64,000 bases of DNA, taken from contig CAXTUB010000005.1 in NCBI GenBank assembly GCA_964247385.1, positions 1 through 64,000 of the forward strand. The letters run 5' to 3'. Position numbers and translations under genes: made by a program. Under the pieces are notes generated by a model. That model saw nothing but the letters and a program-made list of their open reading frames with translations. It had not been told where the DNA came from and did not search any database. The DNA is from TMP-86 sp964247385. Lineage in GTDB: Bacteria; Pseudomonadota; Gammaproteobacteria; Steroidobacterales; Steroidobacteraceae. Of the stretch, positions 18,411 to 26,349 are shown in pieces. How positions within the stretch are numbered: position 1 is the stretch's first letter; each line of letters opens with the position of its first letter.

Positions 18411-19568
18411 TCAATGCGTCCGCTTGAGCCAGTTGCTTGGATCGACGGGGTTCTTGCCCTGCCTGATTTCGAAGTACAGCGCCGCGTCACTCTCGTCGTG
18501 CAGGCCGGCGATGACATCGCCGGGCGTCACGGTATCGCCGGCCTTCTTGTAGAGCACTTCGCTGCGCCCGAACAATGTGAGAAAACCTCCGCCATGATCG
18601 ACGATGAGCATGAGACCCAAGCCCTGCAGCCAATCGGCGAACACCACCCGCCCATAGTACGGCGCTCGAACCTTGACGCCCGGCTGCGCCGAGATCACGA
18701 GCCCATTCCAAAGCACCGAACCGTTCTGCGCGACGCTCCGCACTTGGTGAAAGCGCACGGTGATCTTACCCGCGACGGGCCACGGAAGCAGGCCGCGCAT
18801 CGAGGCGAAGCTCTTGCGTGCGCCGAGTGAATAAGACGGCAGCGTGCGGCGCAGGCTTTCGATGACCGCCTGGACGGACTGCTCTTCGCGTTTCATTCGT
18901 GCCAGCCGCTCGCTCGCGCTTTGCACCTGCGCGCGAAGCGTCGCGACCGCCGACTTGCGCTCGTTGCGCGCCTCGCTCAGCGCAATGAGCTGGCTGCTGG
19001 CCTCCGACTCCAGCGCATCGAGCGCGCGCGCTTGCTCGGCGATCTCGCCTTGCAACGCATCGAGCCGTGCAAGATTCGCATCGATGGAAGCGATGAGCCG
19101 CGCACGCGCGTTGGCGAAATAACCGTAGTACGTGCTCATGCGGCTTTGCAAGGCCGCATCATCTTGATTCAACCAAAGCTTCAGGCGGTCTTCGCCGCCG
19201 ATCATATACGCCGCGGTCAGCTCGCTCGCCAACTCGCGCCGCTGCCCTTGCAACAGATCGCTCGCGCTCCTGCGCTCGAGCAAGAGTTGAGCGCGTCGTG
19301 CCTCAAGAAGCTTTTGCTGGGTTCGAACGGCATCCAGCGCGCGCCGCCGCTCGGCCACCGCGAGGTCCGCGCTACGCAATTTCTCAGACTCGGCATCACG
19401 CCGCTTGCGATCGGATTCAATCTGCGAGCCGAGCTGCCCCATGCGCTCGCGCAACTCGCGCAGCTTCAAGACTTGCTGCGCCTCGTCGGCGCCTAGCGCG
19501 AGCCCCGCAAGCAGCACGAACAAACAAGCGTTGACTCCGCGGGAGAAGCGCATGGGTGCCGCAAGCAT
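18411..19568 (-). CDS. envC: EnvC-like murein hydrolase activator
   Basis: 385 residues. The ATG at 19568 has GAGGG 4 bases upstream, favouring it over the ATG at 19553. A signal peptide (residues 1-26) precedes a long coiled coil (about 28-245, heptad-rich with many Arg/Glu/Ala). The C-terminal LytM/M23 domain (about 260-385) has VRFHQVR, GVKVRAPYYGRVVFADW and LMLIVDHGGGFLTLFG. The catalytic histidines of true M23 peptidases are absent (TLFGRSE and ALYFEIR replace YxHL and LHFE), as expected for EnvC, which activates AmiA/AmiB amidases at the division septum. Confidence 0.9.
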   Translation of the reverse strand: MLAAPMRFSRGVNACLFVLLAGLALGADEAQQVLKLRELRERMGQLGSQIESDRKRRDAESEKLRSADLAVAERRRALDAVRTQQKLLEARRAQLLLERRSASDLLQGQRRELASELTAAYMIGGEDRLKLWLNQDDAALQSRMSTYYGYFANARARLIASIDANLARLDALQGEIAEQARALDALESEASSQLIALSEARNERKSAVATLRAQVQSASERLARMKREEQSVQAVIESLRRTLPSYSLGARKSFASMRGLLPWPVAGKITVRFHQVRSVAQNGSVLWNGLVISAQPGVKVRAPYYGRVVFADWLQGLGLMLIVDHGGGFLTLFGRSEVLYKKAGDTVTPGDVIAGLHDESDAALYFEIRQGKNPVDPSNWLKRTH

Positions 19569-19622
19569 ACAACCCTCGAATGCTATACTTGCCTTGGCTC
19601 AAGTACATTTTCCGCCCGCCTC

Positions 19623-20063
19623 ATGCAGCATCTCATTCTCTACCTCGGCAATCATCCTTATCTCGCGGGCGCCACGTTCGTCGTGGCGATTCTGGTCATC
19701 GCGAACGAGCTGCGCGAACGCGCGCATGCGTTCGCTGCGGTGAGCTCGGCGCAAGCGGTGCAGATGATGAACCGCGGCGCGCTGTTGCTCGATGTGCGTG
19801 ACAAAACATTGTTCGATGCGGGACATATCGGCGAAGCGCGCAACGTGCCGTTGGCCGAATTGAGGAGCGAGCCCAAGTCTGTCGAGCGGTGGCGCGAGAA
19901 AACTGTCATTACCTATTGCGATAGTGGCATGCAAGGCGGCGCGGCGGCGCGTGCCCTGAACAAGCTCGGCTTTACCAAGGTGTCCAATTTGGCCGGCGGC
20001 CTCGATGCCTGGCGCAAAGACAATCTGCCGGTGGTGAAGGCGGGCAGAGGTAACGGCCGGTGA
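19623..20063 (+). CDS. Rhodanese-like domain membrane protein (YibN-type)
   Basis: 146 residues. An N-terminal membrane helix (YLAGATFVVAILVIANEL) precedes one rhodanese domain: LLLDVRDKTLFDAGHIGEARNVP and the active-site loop YCDSGMQGGAAA with the catalytic cysteine. Sulfurtransferase activity is possible. It starts the yibN-grxC-secB-gpsA cluster, a conserved gammaproteobacterial gene order, and is divergent from envC with 54 bases between the start codons. Confidence 0.9.
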   Translation: MQHLILYLGNHPYLAGATFVVAILVIANELRERAHAFAAVSSAQAVQMMNRGALLLDVRDKTLFDAGHIGEARNVPLAELRSEPKSVERWREKTVITYCDSGMQGGAAARALNKLGFTKVSNLAGGLDAWRKDNLPVVKAGRGNGR

Positions 20064-20079
20064 GCGCGGGAAACTTTCG

Positions 20080-20340
20080 ATGAGCGCGCCAAAAGTCGTC
20101 ATGTACGCGACGGCCTGGTGCCCCTTTTGTCAACGCGCCCGCAATCTTTTGCAGCGGAAGAACGTCTCTTTCGAAGAGATCGACGTTGAGTCGGCGCCGG
20201 ATGCGCGCGCGCAGATGCGCGAGAAGAGCGGCCGCACCAGCGTGCCGCAGATTTTCATCGGTGAGCGGCACGTCGGAGGTTTCGATGACTTGAGCGCGCT
20301 CGATCGAAGCGGTGAGTTGGATCAGTTGTTACAAGCATGA
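20080..20340 (+). CDS. grxC: Glutaredoxin 3
   Basis: 86 residues. It has the dithiol active site CPFC (residues 14-17) in YATAWCPFCQRARNLL, the cis-proline TSVPQIF loop and the glutathione-binding GGFDDLSAL. It reduces disulfides and glutathionylated proteins in the cytoplasm. Its stop overlaps the secB start (ATGA at 20337). Confidence 0.95.
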   Translation: MSAPKVVMYATAWCPFCQRARNLLQRKNVSFEEIDVESAPDARAQMREKSGRTSVPQIFIGERHVGGFDDLSALDRSGELDQLLQA

Positions 20341-20813
20341 GTGCGAATATGGAACCAGAGTCGGGCGGCGAATCGGGCGGAGTGCAGATCACGTTGCAGA
20401 GCGTGTACTTGAAGGATTGCTCGTACGAGTCGCCCAATGGGCCGCGGCTCCCCAACAATCAGAGTTGGGAGCCCAAGTTTCAACTGAACATGAACACCAC
20501 GGGCGATGAGATCGACAAAGACGTACGCGAAGTCTTGTTGACGGTCACGTTGGAAGCCAAGCAGGGCGAGGCCACCATGTATCTGGTCGAGGTCAAGCAG
20601 GCGGGCGTTTTTTCCATTGCCAACGCATCGGATGAAGACATGAAGCGGCTGATCGGAAGCTTCTGTCCGAACGTGTTGTTCCCCTACGCGCGCGAAGCCA
20701 TCTCGGATTTGATCATCAAAGGCGGCTTTCCGAATTTTCTATTGCCGCTGGTGAACTTCGATGCGTTACTCGCGCAAGCGGCGCAAGTTCCGCAGACCAG
20801 CGCGATGAACTAG
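20337..20813 (+). CDS. secB: Protein-export chaperone SecB
   Basis: 158 residues. It has conserved SecB features: YLKDCSYESPNGP, LNMNTT, VLLTVTLEAK, VKQAGVFSI, CPNVLFPYAREAISDL and GGFPNFLLPLVNFDALY-like FDALLAQ. The tetrameric chaperone keeps preproteins unfolded and delivers them to SecA. Translationally coupled to grxC. gpsA starts 20 bases later. Confidence 0.96.
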   Translation: MSANMEPESGGESGGVQITLQSVYLKDCSYESPNGPRLPNNQSWEPKFQLNMNTTGDEIDKDVREVLLTVTLEAKQGEATMYLVEVKQAGVFSIANASDEDMKRLIGSFCPNVLFPYAREAISDLIIKGGFPNFLLPLVNFDALLAQAAQVPQTSAMN

Positions 20814-20833
20814 ACACGCTCGGAGCCGGCTCC

Positions 20834-21829
20834 ATGGAACGGATCGCGGTGGTCGGCGCGGGGTCCTGGGGCACGGCGCTCGCCGTTCATTTCGCCCGCA
20901 AGGGCTTCGCCACGAGTTTGTGGGGGCGCGATGCGGATCGCATGCGTGCCGTGCGCGCGGCAGGGCGCAATCAGCAATATCTCCCCGACACGCGGCTCCC
21001 CGCCGAGCTCGAAGTCGAAGCCAATCTTGCCAAGGCGCTCGCAGACCGCGATTGCATCATCATTGCCGTACCGTCGGCTGCATATCGCGAAACGCTGACG
21101 GCGTTGCAGCCGGTGCTGCCGCCCATGGCCGGCGTTTGCTGGGCCACCAAAGGCTTCGAGCTCGAAAGCGGCAAGCTGCCTTTGGAAATTACAGTGGAGA
21201 TGTTGGGCGCACGCCAACTCGCCGTGATTTCCGGACCCACGTTTGCGAAAGAGGTGGCGGCAGGACTCCCCACCGCTCTCACGATTGCGTCGAGCGATGC
21301 GGCCTATGCACGGCATGTGGCCCATCTCATCGCCGCGCCGTCGTTGCGCGCGTACACGCAAAGCGATGTGCTCGGGGTCGAAATTGGCGGTGCGGTCAAG
21401 AACGTCATCGCCATCGGCGTCGGCATTGCGGACGGCCTGGGCTTCGGCGCCAATGCGCGCATTGCGCTGATCACGCGCGGTCTAGCCGAGATGATGCGGC
21501 TCGGATCTGCGCTGGGCGCGGTGCGCGAGACCTTCACCGGACTATCGGGCCTGGGCGATCTCGTGCTGACGTGCAGCGATGATCAGTCGCGCAACCGCCG
21601 CTTTGGCATTTCCATCGGAAGAGGCGAACGCGTCGCTGACGCACAAGCAGCCATCGGACAAGTGGTCGAGGGCGTGCGCGCAGCGCAGGCCGTCAACACC
21701 GTTGCGCGCCGGCTGAATATCCAGATGCCGATTTGCAGCGAGGTTTATCGAATCTTGTACGAATCGCGCCCGCCAATGGATGCGGTGCGGGCGCTGATGA
21801 CGCGCGAATTACGCGCCGAAGGTGACTAA
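20834..21829 (+). CDS. gpsA: Glycerol-3-phosphate dehydrogenase [NAD(P)+]
   Basis: 331 residues. An N-terminal dinucleotide-binding fold (VVGAGSWGTALAVHFA) is followed by GPTFAKEVAAGLPTA, GGAVKNVIAIGVGIADGLGFG (catalytic lysine region) and GLSGLGDLVLTC. It reduces dihydroxyacetone phosphate to sn-glycerol 3-phosphate, the entry point of phospholipid synthesis. Last gene of the yibN-grxC-secB-gpsA cluster. Confidence 0.96.
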   Translation: MERIAVVGAGSWGTALAVHFARKGFATSLWGRDADRMRAVRAAGRNQQYLPDTRLPAELEVEANLAKALADRDCIIIAVPSAAYRETLTALQPVLPPMAGVCWATKGFELESGKLPLEITVEMLGARQLAVISGPTFAKEVAAGLPTALTIASSDAAYARHVAHLIAAPSLRAYTQSDVLGVEIGGAVKNVIAIGVGIADGLGFGANARIALITRGLAEMMRLGSALGAVRETFTGLSGLGDLVLTCSDDQSRNRRFGISIGRGERVADAQAAIGQVVEGVRAAQAVNTVARRLNIQMPICSEVYRILYESRPPMDAVRALMTRELRAEGD

Positions 21830-21921
21830 AGGCCGAGTAACGCGGACATCTGGAGCTCATTGCACGTTTGGCCTATCACAATCGAATAGCTCGATCTTGC
21901 TGCTCTTCGTTCCGAACTTGT

Positions 21922-22050
21922 TCACTCGCTTTCCCAAGGGTTAACCACTTCCAACCCTGCAGCCGCGAATGGTGCGGTGTCGCGTGTGGCCACGGCAAAT
22001 CTCTTGGCCATGGCGATTGCGGCAATGTAGCTGTCGCCGGGCCCGCGGGG
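21922..22050 (-). pseudogene. Remnant of a VapC/PIN-domain toxin C-terminus
   Basis: Directly after the trmL stop, and in the same frame, 42 codons read PRGPGDSYIAAIAMAKRF, then AVATRDTAPFAAAGLEVVNP and WESE, ending in TGA at 21924-21922. This matches the C-terminal third of VapC/FitB-type PIN toxins (D-x-x-I-A-A-x-A, the ATRN/D-xxDF segment, and the VxNPWE ending). No start codon or N-terminal PIN part is present, and no antitoxin gene is seen, so it is a decayed fragment. The 92 bases between it and gpsA hold nothing I recognise. Confidence 0.72.
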
Positions 22051-22509
22051 CTAAGAGAATTCGTTCTGCCGCCAGGCTTCGTACAGAACGACGGCCACGC
22101 AATTCGAAAGGTTCAAAGAGCGTGAGCCTGCGCGCATGGGTACACGCAGCCAATGCTCGGCCGCGATGAAGCTCGCCGCGGGTGTCGCACTCAGGCCGCG
22201 GGTCTCAGGCCCGAACACGAATGCATCGCCCCGCTTGAATTCAACGCTCGTGTAATCGCGCGTGCCCGTCGTTTCGATGCCGAAAAATCGCGTGCTCGCC
22301 AGCGCCGCAAAGCATTCGCTGGCATTCGCATGTACGTGGACTCGCGCCATCTCGGCGTAATCGAGTTGCGCGCGCTTCAGCTTCGATGAATCCAGAGTGA
22401 ACCCCAAAGGTCGAATGAGATGCAGCTCAGCGCCGGTATTTGCACACAAGCGAATCACGTTACCGGTGTTCGGCGGAATCTCAGGCTCGACCAAGACAAT
22501 GTGAAACAT
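22051..22509 (-). CDS. trmL: tRNA (cytidine(34)-2'-O)-methyltransferase
   Basis: 152 residues. This is a SPOUT methyltransferase with the knot signature: MFHIVLVEPEIPPNTGNVIRL at the start, VFGPETRGL in the middle, and VPMRAGSRSLNLSNCVAVVLYEAWRQ at the end (SAM-binding knot). It methylates the wobble ribose of tRNA-Leu isoacceptors. The C-terminal residues NEFS are followed by a TAG and then, in frame, by a PIN-toxin remnant. Confidence 0.94.
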   Translation of the reverse strand: MFHIVLVEPEIPPNTGNVIRLCANTGAELHLIRPLGFTLDSSKLKRAQLDYAEMARVHVHANASECFAALASTRFFGIETTGTRDYTSVEFKRGDAFVFGPETRGLSATPAASFIAAEHWLRVPMRAGSRSLNLSNCVAVVLYEAWRQNEFS

Positions 22510-22540
22510 GCATTACTTTACGTCTAGAGTCGCACGAAGC

Positions 22541-22686
22541 CGTAGTGGCGGCGAGAGGTGGGGGGAGAGTCGGCGGACCCAGAGTGCCCGCGAGTCGCGT
22601 CCGCGCAGGCGAAAGCTGCGCGCACGCTTGAGCGCGCTCGATCAAGTCGTCCGAAGACTCTCCCCACACGCCTCGCCGCCGCTGCG
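22541..22686 (+). ncRNA. Candidate structured RNA: 37-pair hairpin with internal hairpins
   Basis: The arms 22547-22577 and 22650-22680 are inverted repeats matching at 26 of 31 positions. They extend outward for six more pairs (22541-22546 with 22681-22686), two of which are G-U wobbles only if the plus strand is transcribed. The 72-base interior holds a hairpin (22597-22608 with 22616-22627, an 11-pair stem with one 1x1 mismatch and loop gcgaaag) and a smaller one (22627-22631 with 22642-22646). It lies between divergent trmL and pyrD, 36 bases before the pyrD ATG. It could be a leader RNA of pyrD, an independent RNA, or a small mobile palindromic element. No known family was recognised. 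Confidence 0.45.
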
Positions 22687-22722
22687 AACTCATAAGAATT
22701 CATACGGATATACTTGAAACTC

Positions 22723-23691
22723 ATGTCAGCCGCATGCGAAAGCCGATCGAATCCGCTGCAGCTCGAATTTTGCGGTTTGACGTTGAATTCCCCCATCGTG
22801 CTGTTGTCCGGGTGCGTGGGCTTCGGCGAGGAATACACGCGCGTCGAGGGCTTTTCCAATCGAGATGCCGGCGCCATCGTGTTGAAAGGCACTACGTTGG
22901 CGCCGCGGCTCGGCAACCCAGCGCATCGAATATACGAAACCGCTTCTGGGATGCTGAACGCAATCGGCCTGCAGAATCCGGGTGTGGATTACGTGGTGCG
23001 CAACATACTCCCCACGCTCGATTTCGGCGAGACCCGCTTCATTGCCAATGTGTGCGGTTCCACCATTGAAGAATATGCCGAAGTGACGCGGCGTTTCCAT
23101 GATTCGCCCATTGATGCCATGGAGATCAACATCTCGTGCCCGAATGTCAAAGAGGGTGGTGTTCAGTTCGGCAACTATCCTGAGATGTCGGCGCGCGTGA
23201 TCGAAGCCTGCCGCGCGGCGACCACGAAGCCCCTCATCACCAAGCTGTCGCCCAATCAAACCGACATTCGTGAAAACGCTCGGCATTGCATCGAAGCGGG
23301 CACCGATGCGTTGGCCGTGATCAACACCATCATGGGAATGGCCATCGATGCAGAGCGGCGAACTCCGGTGATCGGCAACGTCCAGGGTGGCTTGTCAGGC
23401 CCCGCCATCAAGCCCATCGCCTTGCTCAAGGTTTTGCAGGTTGCGGAAGTCGCTCGCGCCCACGGCATCCCGATTTTGGGTCAGGGAGGCATTCACACGG
23501 CGCTGGACGCCATCGAGTTCATGATCGCAGGCGCCGCGTGCGTGGGCGTCGGCACGTCATTGTTCTACGATCCGTTCGCGTGCAAGAAAATCAACGCAGG
23601 CGTTGTCGATTATCTGCAGCGTCATGACCTGCCCTTGAAGGCGTTGTGCGGAAGCTTGCGCTCGCCGAGCGCGCATGAAGCCGAGCTATAA
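22723..23691 (+). CDS. pyrD: Dihydroorotate dehydrogenase, class 1B type
   Basis: 322 residues from the ATG at 22723; an in-frame TTG at 22714 is the alternative. This is an FMN-binding TIM barrel with VLKGTTLAPRLGNP, the active-site loop NISCPNVKEGGVQFG, ITKLSPN and ILGQGGIHTALDA. The catalytic residue is cysteine (class 1), and the CPNV-GG-FG pattern is that of class 1B enzymes, which normally use NAD through a PyrK partner. Most gammaproteobacteria use the serine, quinone-linked class 2 enzyme, so this is unusual; no pyrK lies beside it. A related class 1 enzyme such as a pyrimidine-degrading dehydrogenase is possible. Confidence 0.82.
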   Translation: MSAACESRSNPLQLEFCGLTLNSPIVLLSGCVGFGEEYTRVEGFSNRDAGAIVLKGTTLAPRLGNPAHRIYETASGMLNAIGLQNPGVDYVVRNILPTLDFGETRFIANVCGSTIEEYAEVTRRFHDSPIDAMEINISCPNVKEGGVQFGNYPEMSARVIEACRAATTKPLITKLSPNQTDIRENARHCIEAGTDALAVINTIMGMAIDAERRTPVIGNVQGGLSGPAIKPIALLKVLQVAEVARAHGIPILGQGGIHTALDAIEFMIAGAACVGVGTSLFYDPFACKKINAGVVDYLQRHDLPLKALCGSLRSPSAHEAEL

Positions 23692-23726
23692 AGCTTTCGC
23701 GCAGTGTCGCGGTCGAAGCGCGCGGC

Positions 23727-24800
23727 TCAGGCCTTGGCCGGCGGCGCTCCGGGCGCCAGGGCCAGCTTGATGTCGCGCTGGCGCATGGCATCGAGAATCT
23801 GAAAGTTCACCGCTTGCGTCAGATCCGGTAGCGGACGGGTGGTGACGTCGCGGGTGAAAAACGTGACCTCGAATTGCAGCGACCACTCACCCACCGCTTT
23901 CATGTAGCAGCGATCGAAGCGAGCGTTCGACTCGGCGCGCACCGCCGTCTCGACCAGTTTCGGAATGTCCCGCAATGCATCCATTGGCGTCTCGTGCGCC
24001 AAGTTCAAAGTCAGAAGCGCCCGCCGCTCCTCGTGAGGACCCAGATTCCGGATGCGGCTCTTCAAAATGTCTGCGTTCGAAAGAATGATGGTCTCGCCGG
24101 TTTCGCTTCGCAGACGCGTGCTCTTGATGCCGATGCGCTCGACGACGCCGGTGCAGGTATCGATGTTGAGGTTGTCACCCACCACGAACGGCTTGTCGAG
24201 CGCGATGGCAAGCGATGCGAACAAGTCGCCCAACACATTTTGCAGCGCCAAGGCGACTGCGACGCCGCCGACGCCCAAGCCTGCCAAGAGCGCAGTAATG
24301 TTCACGCCCAGGTTGTCGAGGGCGAGCAGCGTGACCAGCGCCCAGATCAAAGTCATCGAGACGAAGCGGATGATCTCGAGCGAGCTCGTGAAGGAGCGGT
24401 CGTCCTCCGGTACGCGCGTCTGCTTGAATTGCAGGTAGAACTGGACGGCGCTCGCCGCCCACAGCCCGACCTGCAGCAGCAACAGAATCACCACGGCATT
24501 CGAGCTGAAGATATGCAGGCGCGGCGGCAGCTCGAGCACAGCCTCCGCCGCGTATAAGGCCACGGCAAGGAATACGAATTGCTTGGTGTGACCGGCGAGG
24601 TACGCAATCATGCGCACCGCGAGCGAATGCTGCGCGCCGGTGAAACGGGTATAGCGCGATGCTACCGCGCGGCGGATCAGCATGAGCAGCGAATACACGC
24701 CGACGAAAATCAGCACGGCCGTGATCCAATCCACCAGCGTGTTGCCGAGCGCTACGGTTTCAGACACGCCAAACAGGCGGCGGATGAGTTCGTGGATCAC
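23727..24800 (-). CDS. Small-conductance mechanosensitive channel (MscS family)
   Basis: 357 residues. Three or four N-terminal helices precede the pore helix GLGVGGVAVALALQNVLGDLF, then the beta domain (DKPFVVGDNLNIDTCTGVVERIGIKSTRLRS, ILSNADILKSRIRNL). A mixed alpha-beta C-terminus ends in a Pro/Ala tail. It would release solutes on hypo-osmotic shock. It lies alone on the minus strand, 148 bases from ntrC. Confidence 0.93.
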   Translation of the reverse strand: MIHELIRRLFGVSETVALGNTLVDWITAVLIFVGVYSLLMLIRRAVASRYTRFTGAQHSLAVRMIAYLAGHTKQFVFLAVALYAAEAVLELPPRLHIFSSNAVVILLLLQVGLWAASAVQFYLQFKQTRVPEDDRSFTSSLEIIRFVSMTLIWALVTLLALDNLGVNITALLAGLGVGGVAVALALQNVLGDLFASLAIALDKPFVVGDNLNIDTCTGVVERIGIKSTRLRSETGETIILSNADILKSRIRNLGPHEERRALLTLNLAHETPMDALRDIPKLVETAVRAESNARFDRCYMKAVGEWSLQFEVTFFTRDVTTRPLPDLTQAVNFQILDAMRQRDIKLALAPGAPPAKA

Positions 24801-24948
24801 GTCAGGGTTGAGAGCGGTTGCGGAAAAAATAGGGCTTTCAGTCTAGAGGAATGGCGCGCTAATCGCGATCCGTGCGCTCATCGCCGAGCTCTTCAACGGC
24901 GAGCGCGCATCCACAGGCAATGGCGCCGTGCCGCTGATGAAATTCGGT

Positions 24949-26349
24949 TCAACCCTCCATCCCCAGCTCCTTCATTTTTCGGCTCAAGGTATTGCGTCCC
25001 CAACCGAGAAGTTTTGCCGCATCCTGCTTCAAGCCATCCGCGCGGCGCAGCGCGACGCCGATCAAAATTCGCTCGACCTCGGGAACCGCCGTATCGAGCA
25101 GTCGCTGTGTTCCGGACTCGAGCTCTTGTTCGGCCCAGTGGGCGAGCTTGTTCATCCATTCGGAACTCGGCGCGCCGCCATTCCCATGGCCACCCAAATC
25201 CGGCGGAATATCCTCGCCGCGAATCTCGCGCCCAGGTGCGGTAACCGTGAGACGCCGGCACGCATTCACGAGTTGACGCACGTTGCCGGGCCAATCGAAA
25301 AACACCAGCGCCGATTCGGCGCTCGGCCGCAGCTGCTTGGGCTCGACGCCAATCTCCACCGCAGCCTCGCGCAAGTAATGCCGCAACAGCTCGGGGATAT
25401 CTTCGCGCCGCTCCCGTAAGGGAGGAATCTCGATGCGAATCACATTGAGTCGATGCAACAGATCTTCGCGAAAATGGCCCGAGACGACACGCGCTTCGAG
25501 ATTTTGATGCGTGGCTGCGATCACGCGCACATCGGCTTTGACCGGCAGCTGTCCACCCACGCGATAAAACTCTCCCTCGGCGAGCACCCGCAATAGCCGG
25601 GTCTGCAGCGCAGGCGACATGTCGCCAATCTCGTCGAGGAACAGCGTGCCGTGATCGGCCTGCTCGAAACGGCCGCGCCGCAAGGTGTCGGCACCGGTGA
25701 ACGCACCCTTCTCGTGACCGAACAGCTCGGACTCGAGCAAGTCGGCCGTGAAAGCCGCTGTATTGAGCGCGACGAACGCCGCGTTTGCGCGCGGGCTGTG
25801 CCGGTGCAGCGCCCGTGCAACGAGTTCTTTTCCCGTCCCGGACTCTCCGGTAATCAACACCGTCATGCTGGATCTCGACAGGCGGCCGATGGCGCGAAAC
25901 ACCTGCTGCATGGAGGCGGCCTGGCCCAACAGCTCCGGAATGCTGCCGCGCCCCGCTTCCGCATCCGTCGACACACTTGCCTGCTGAGACGCGCGGCGCA
26001 CCAGATCCACGGCCTTGTCGATGTCGAAAGGCTTGGGTAGATACTCAAAGGCTCCCCCTTGATACGCGGCGACGGCGGCGTCCAGATCCGAGTGCGCCGT
26101 CATGACGATCACCGGCAGGCCCGGGCGCATACTTTGAATCTCTCGCAACAAGTCGAGGCCGCTCTTGCCGGGCATGCGAATGTCGGTCATCAGCACATCG
26201 GGGGTCTCGGTGCGCAGTGCCGCGAGCGCCGAGTCGGCTTGATCGAAAGACTTCGCGAGCATGCCGCTGCTCTTCAGCGCCTTCTCGAGCACCCAGCGAA
26301 TCGAACCGTCATCGTCGATCAACCAGACATGCAGAGGTTTCGCACTCAT
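24949..26349 (-). CDS. ntrC: Nitrogen regulation response regulator NtrC
   Basis: 466 residues. The receiver domain (1-120) has phosphoacceptor Asp56 in MTDIRMPG and Lys in LPKPFD. The sigma-54 AAA+ domain has Walker A GESGTGKE (168-175), the sigma-54-contacting GAFTGA loop (215-220) and LFLDEIGDM. A Fis-type helix-turn-helix closes the protein (DAAKLLGWGRNTLSRKMKEL). When phosphorylated by NtrB it activates sigma-54 promoters such as the one found here before glnA. Its start overlaps the ntrB stop by four bases. Confidence 0.96.
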   Translation of the reverse strand: MSAKPLHVWLIDDDGSIRWVLEKALKSSGMLAKSFDQADSALAALRTETPDVLMTDIRMPGKSGLDLLREIQSMRPGLPVIVMTAHSDLDAAVAAYQGGAFEYLPKPFDIDKAVDLVRRASQQASVSTDAEAGRGSIPELLGQAASMQQVFRAIGRLSRSSMTVLITGESGTGKELVARALHRHSPRANAAFVALNTAAFTADLLESELFGHEKGAFTGADTLRRGRFEQADHGTLFLDEIGDMSPALQTRLLRVLAEGEFYRVGGQLPVKADVRVIAATHQNLEARVVSGHFREDLLHRLNVIRIEIPPLRERREDIPELLRHYLREAAVEIGVEPKQLRPSAESALVFFDWPGNVRQLVNACRRLTVTAPGREIRGEDIPPDLGGHGNGGAPSSEWMNKLAHWAEQELESGTQRLLDTAVPEVERILIGVALRRADGLKQDAAKLLGWGRNTLSRKMKELGMEG

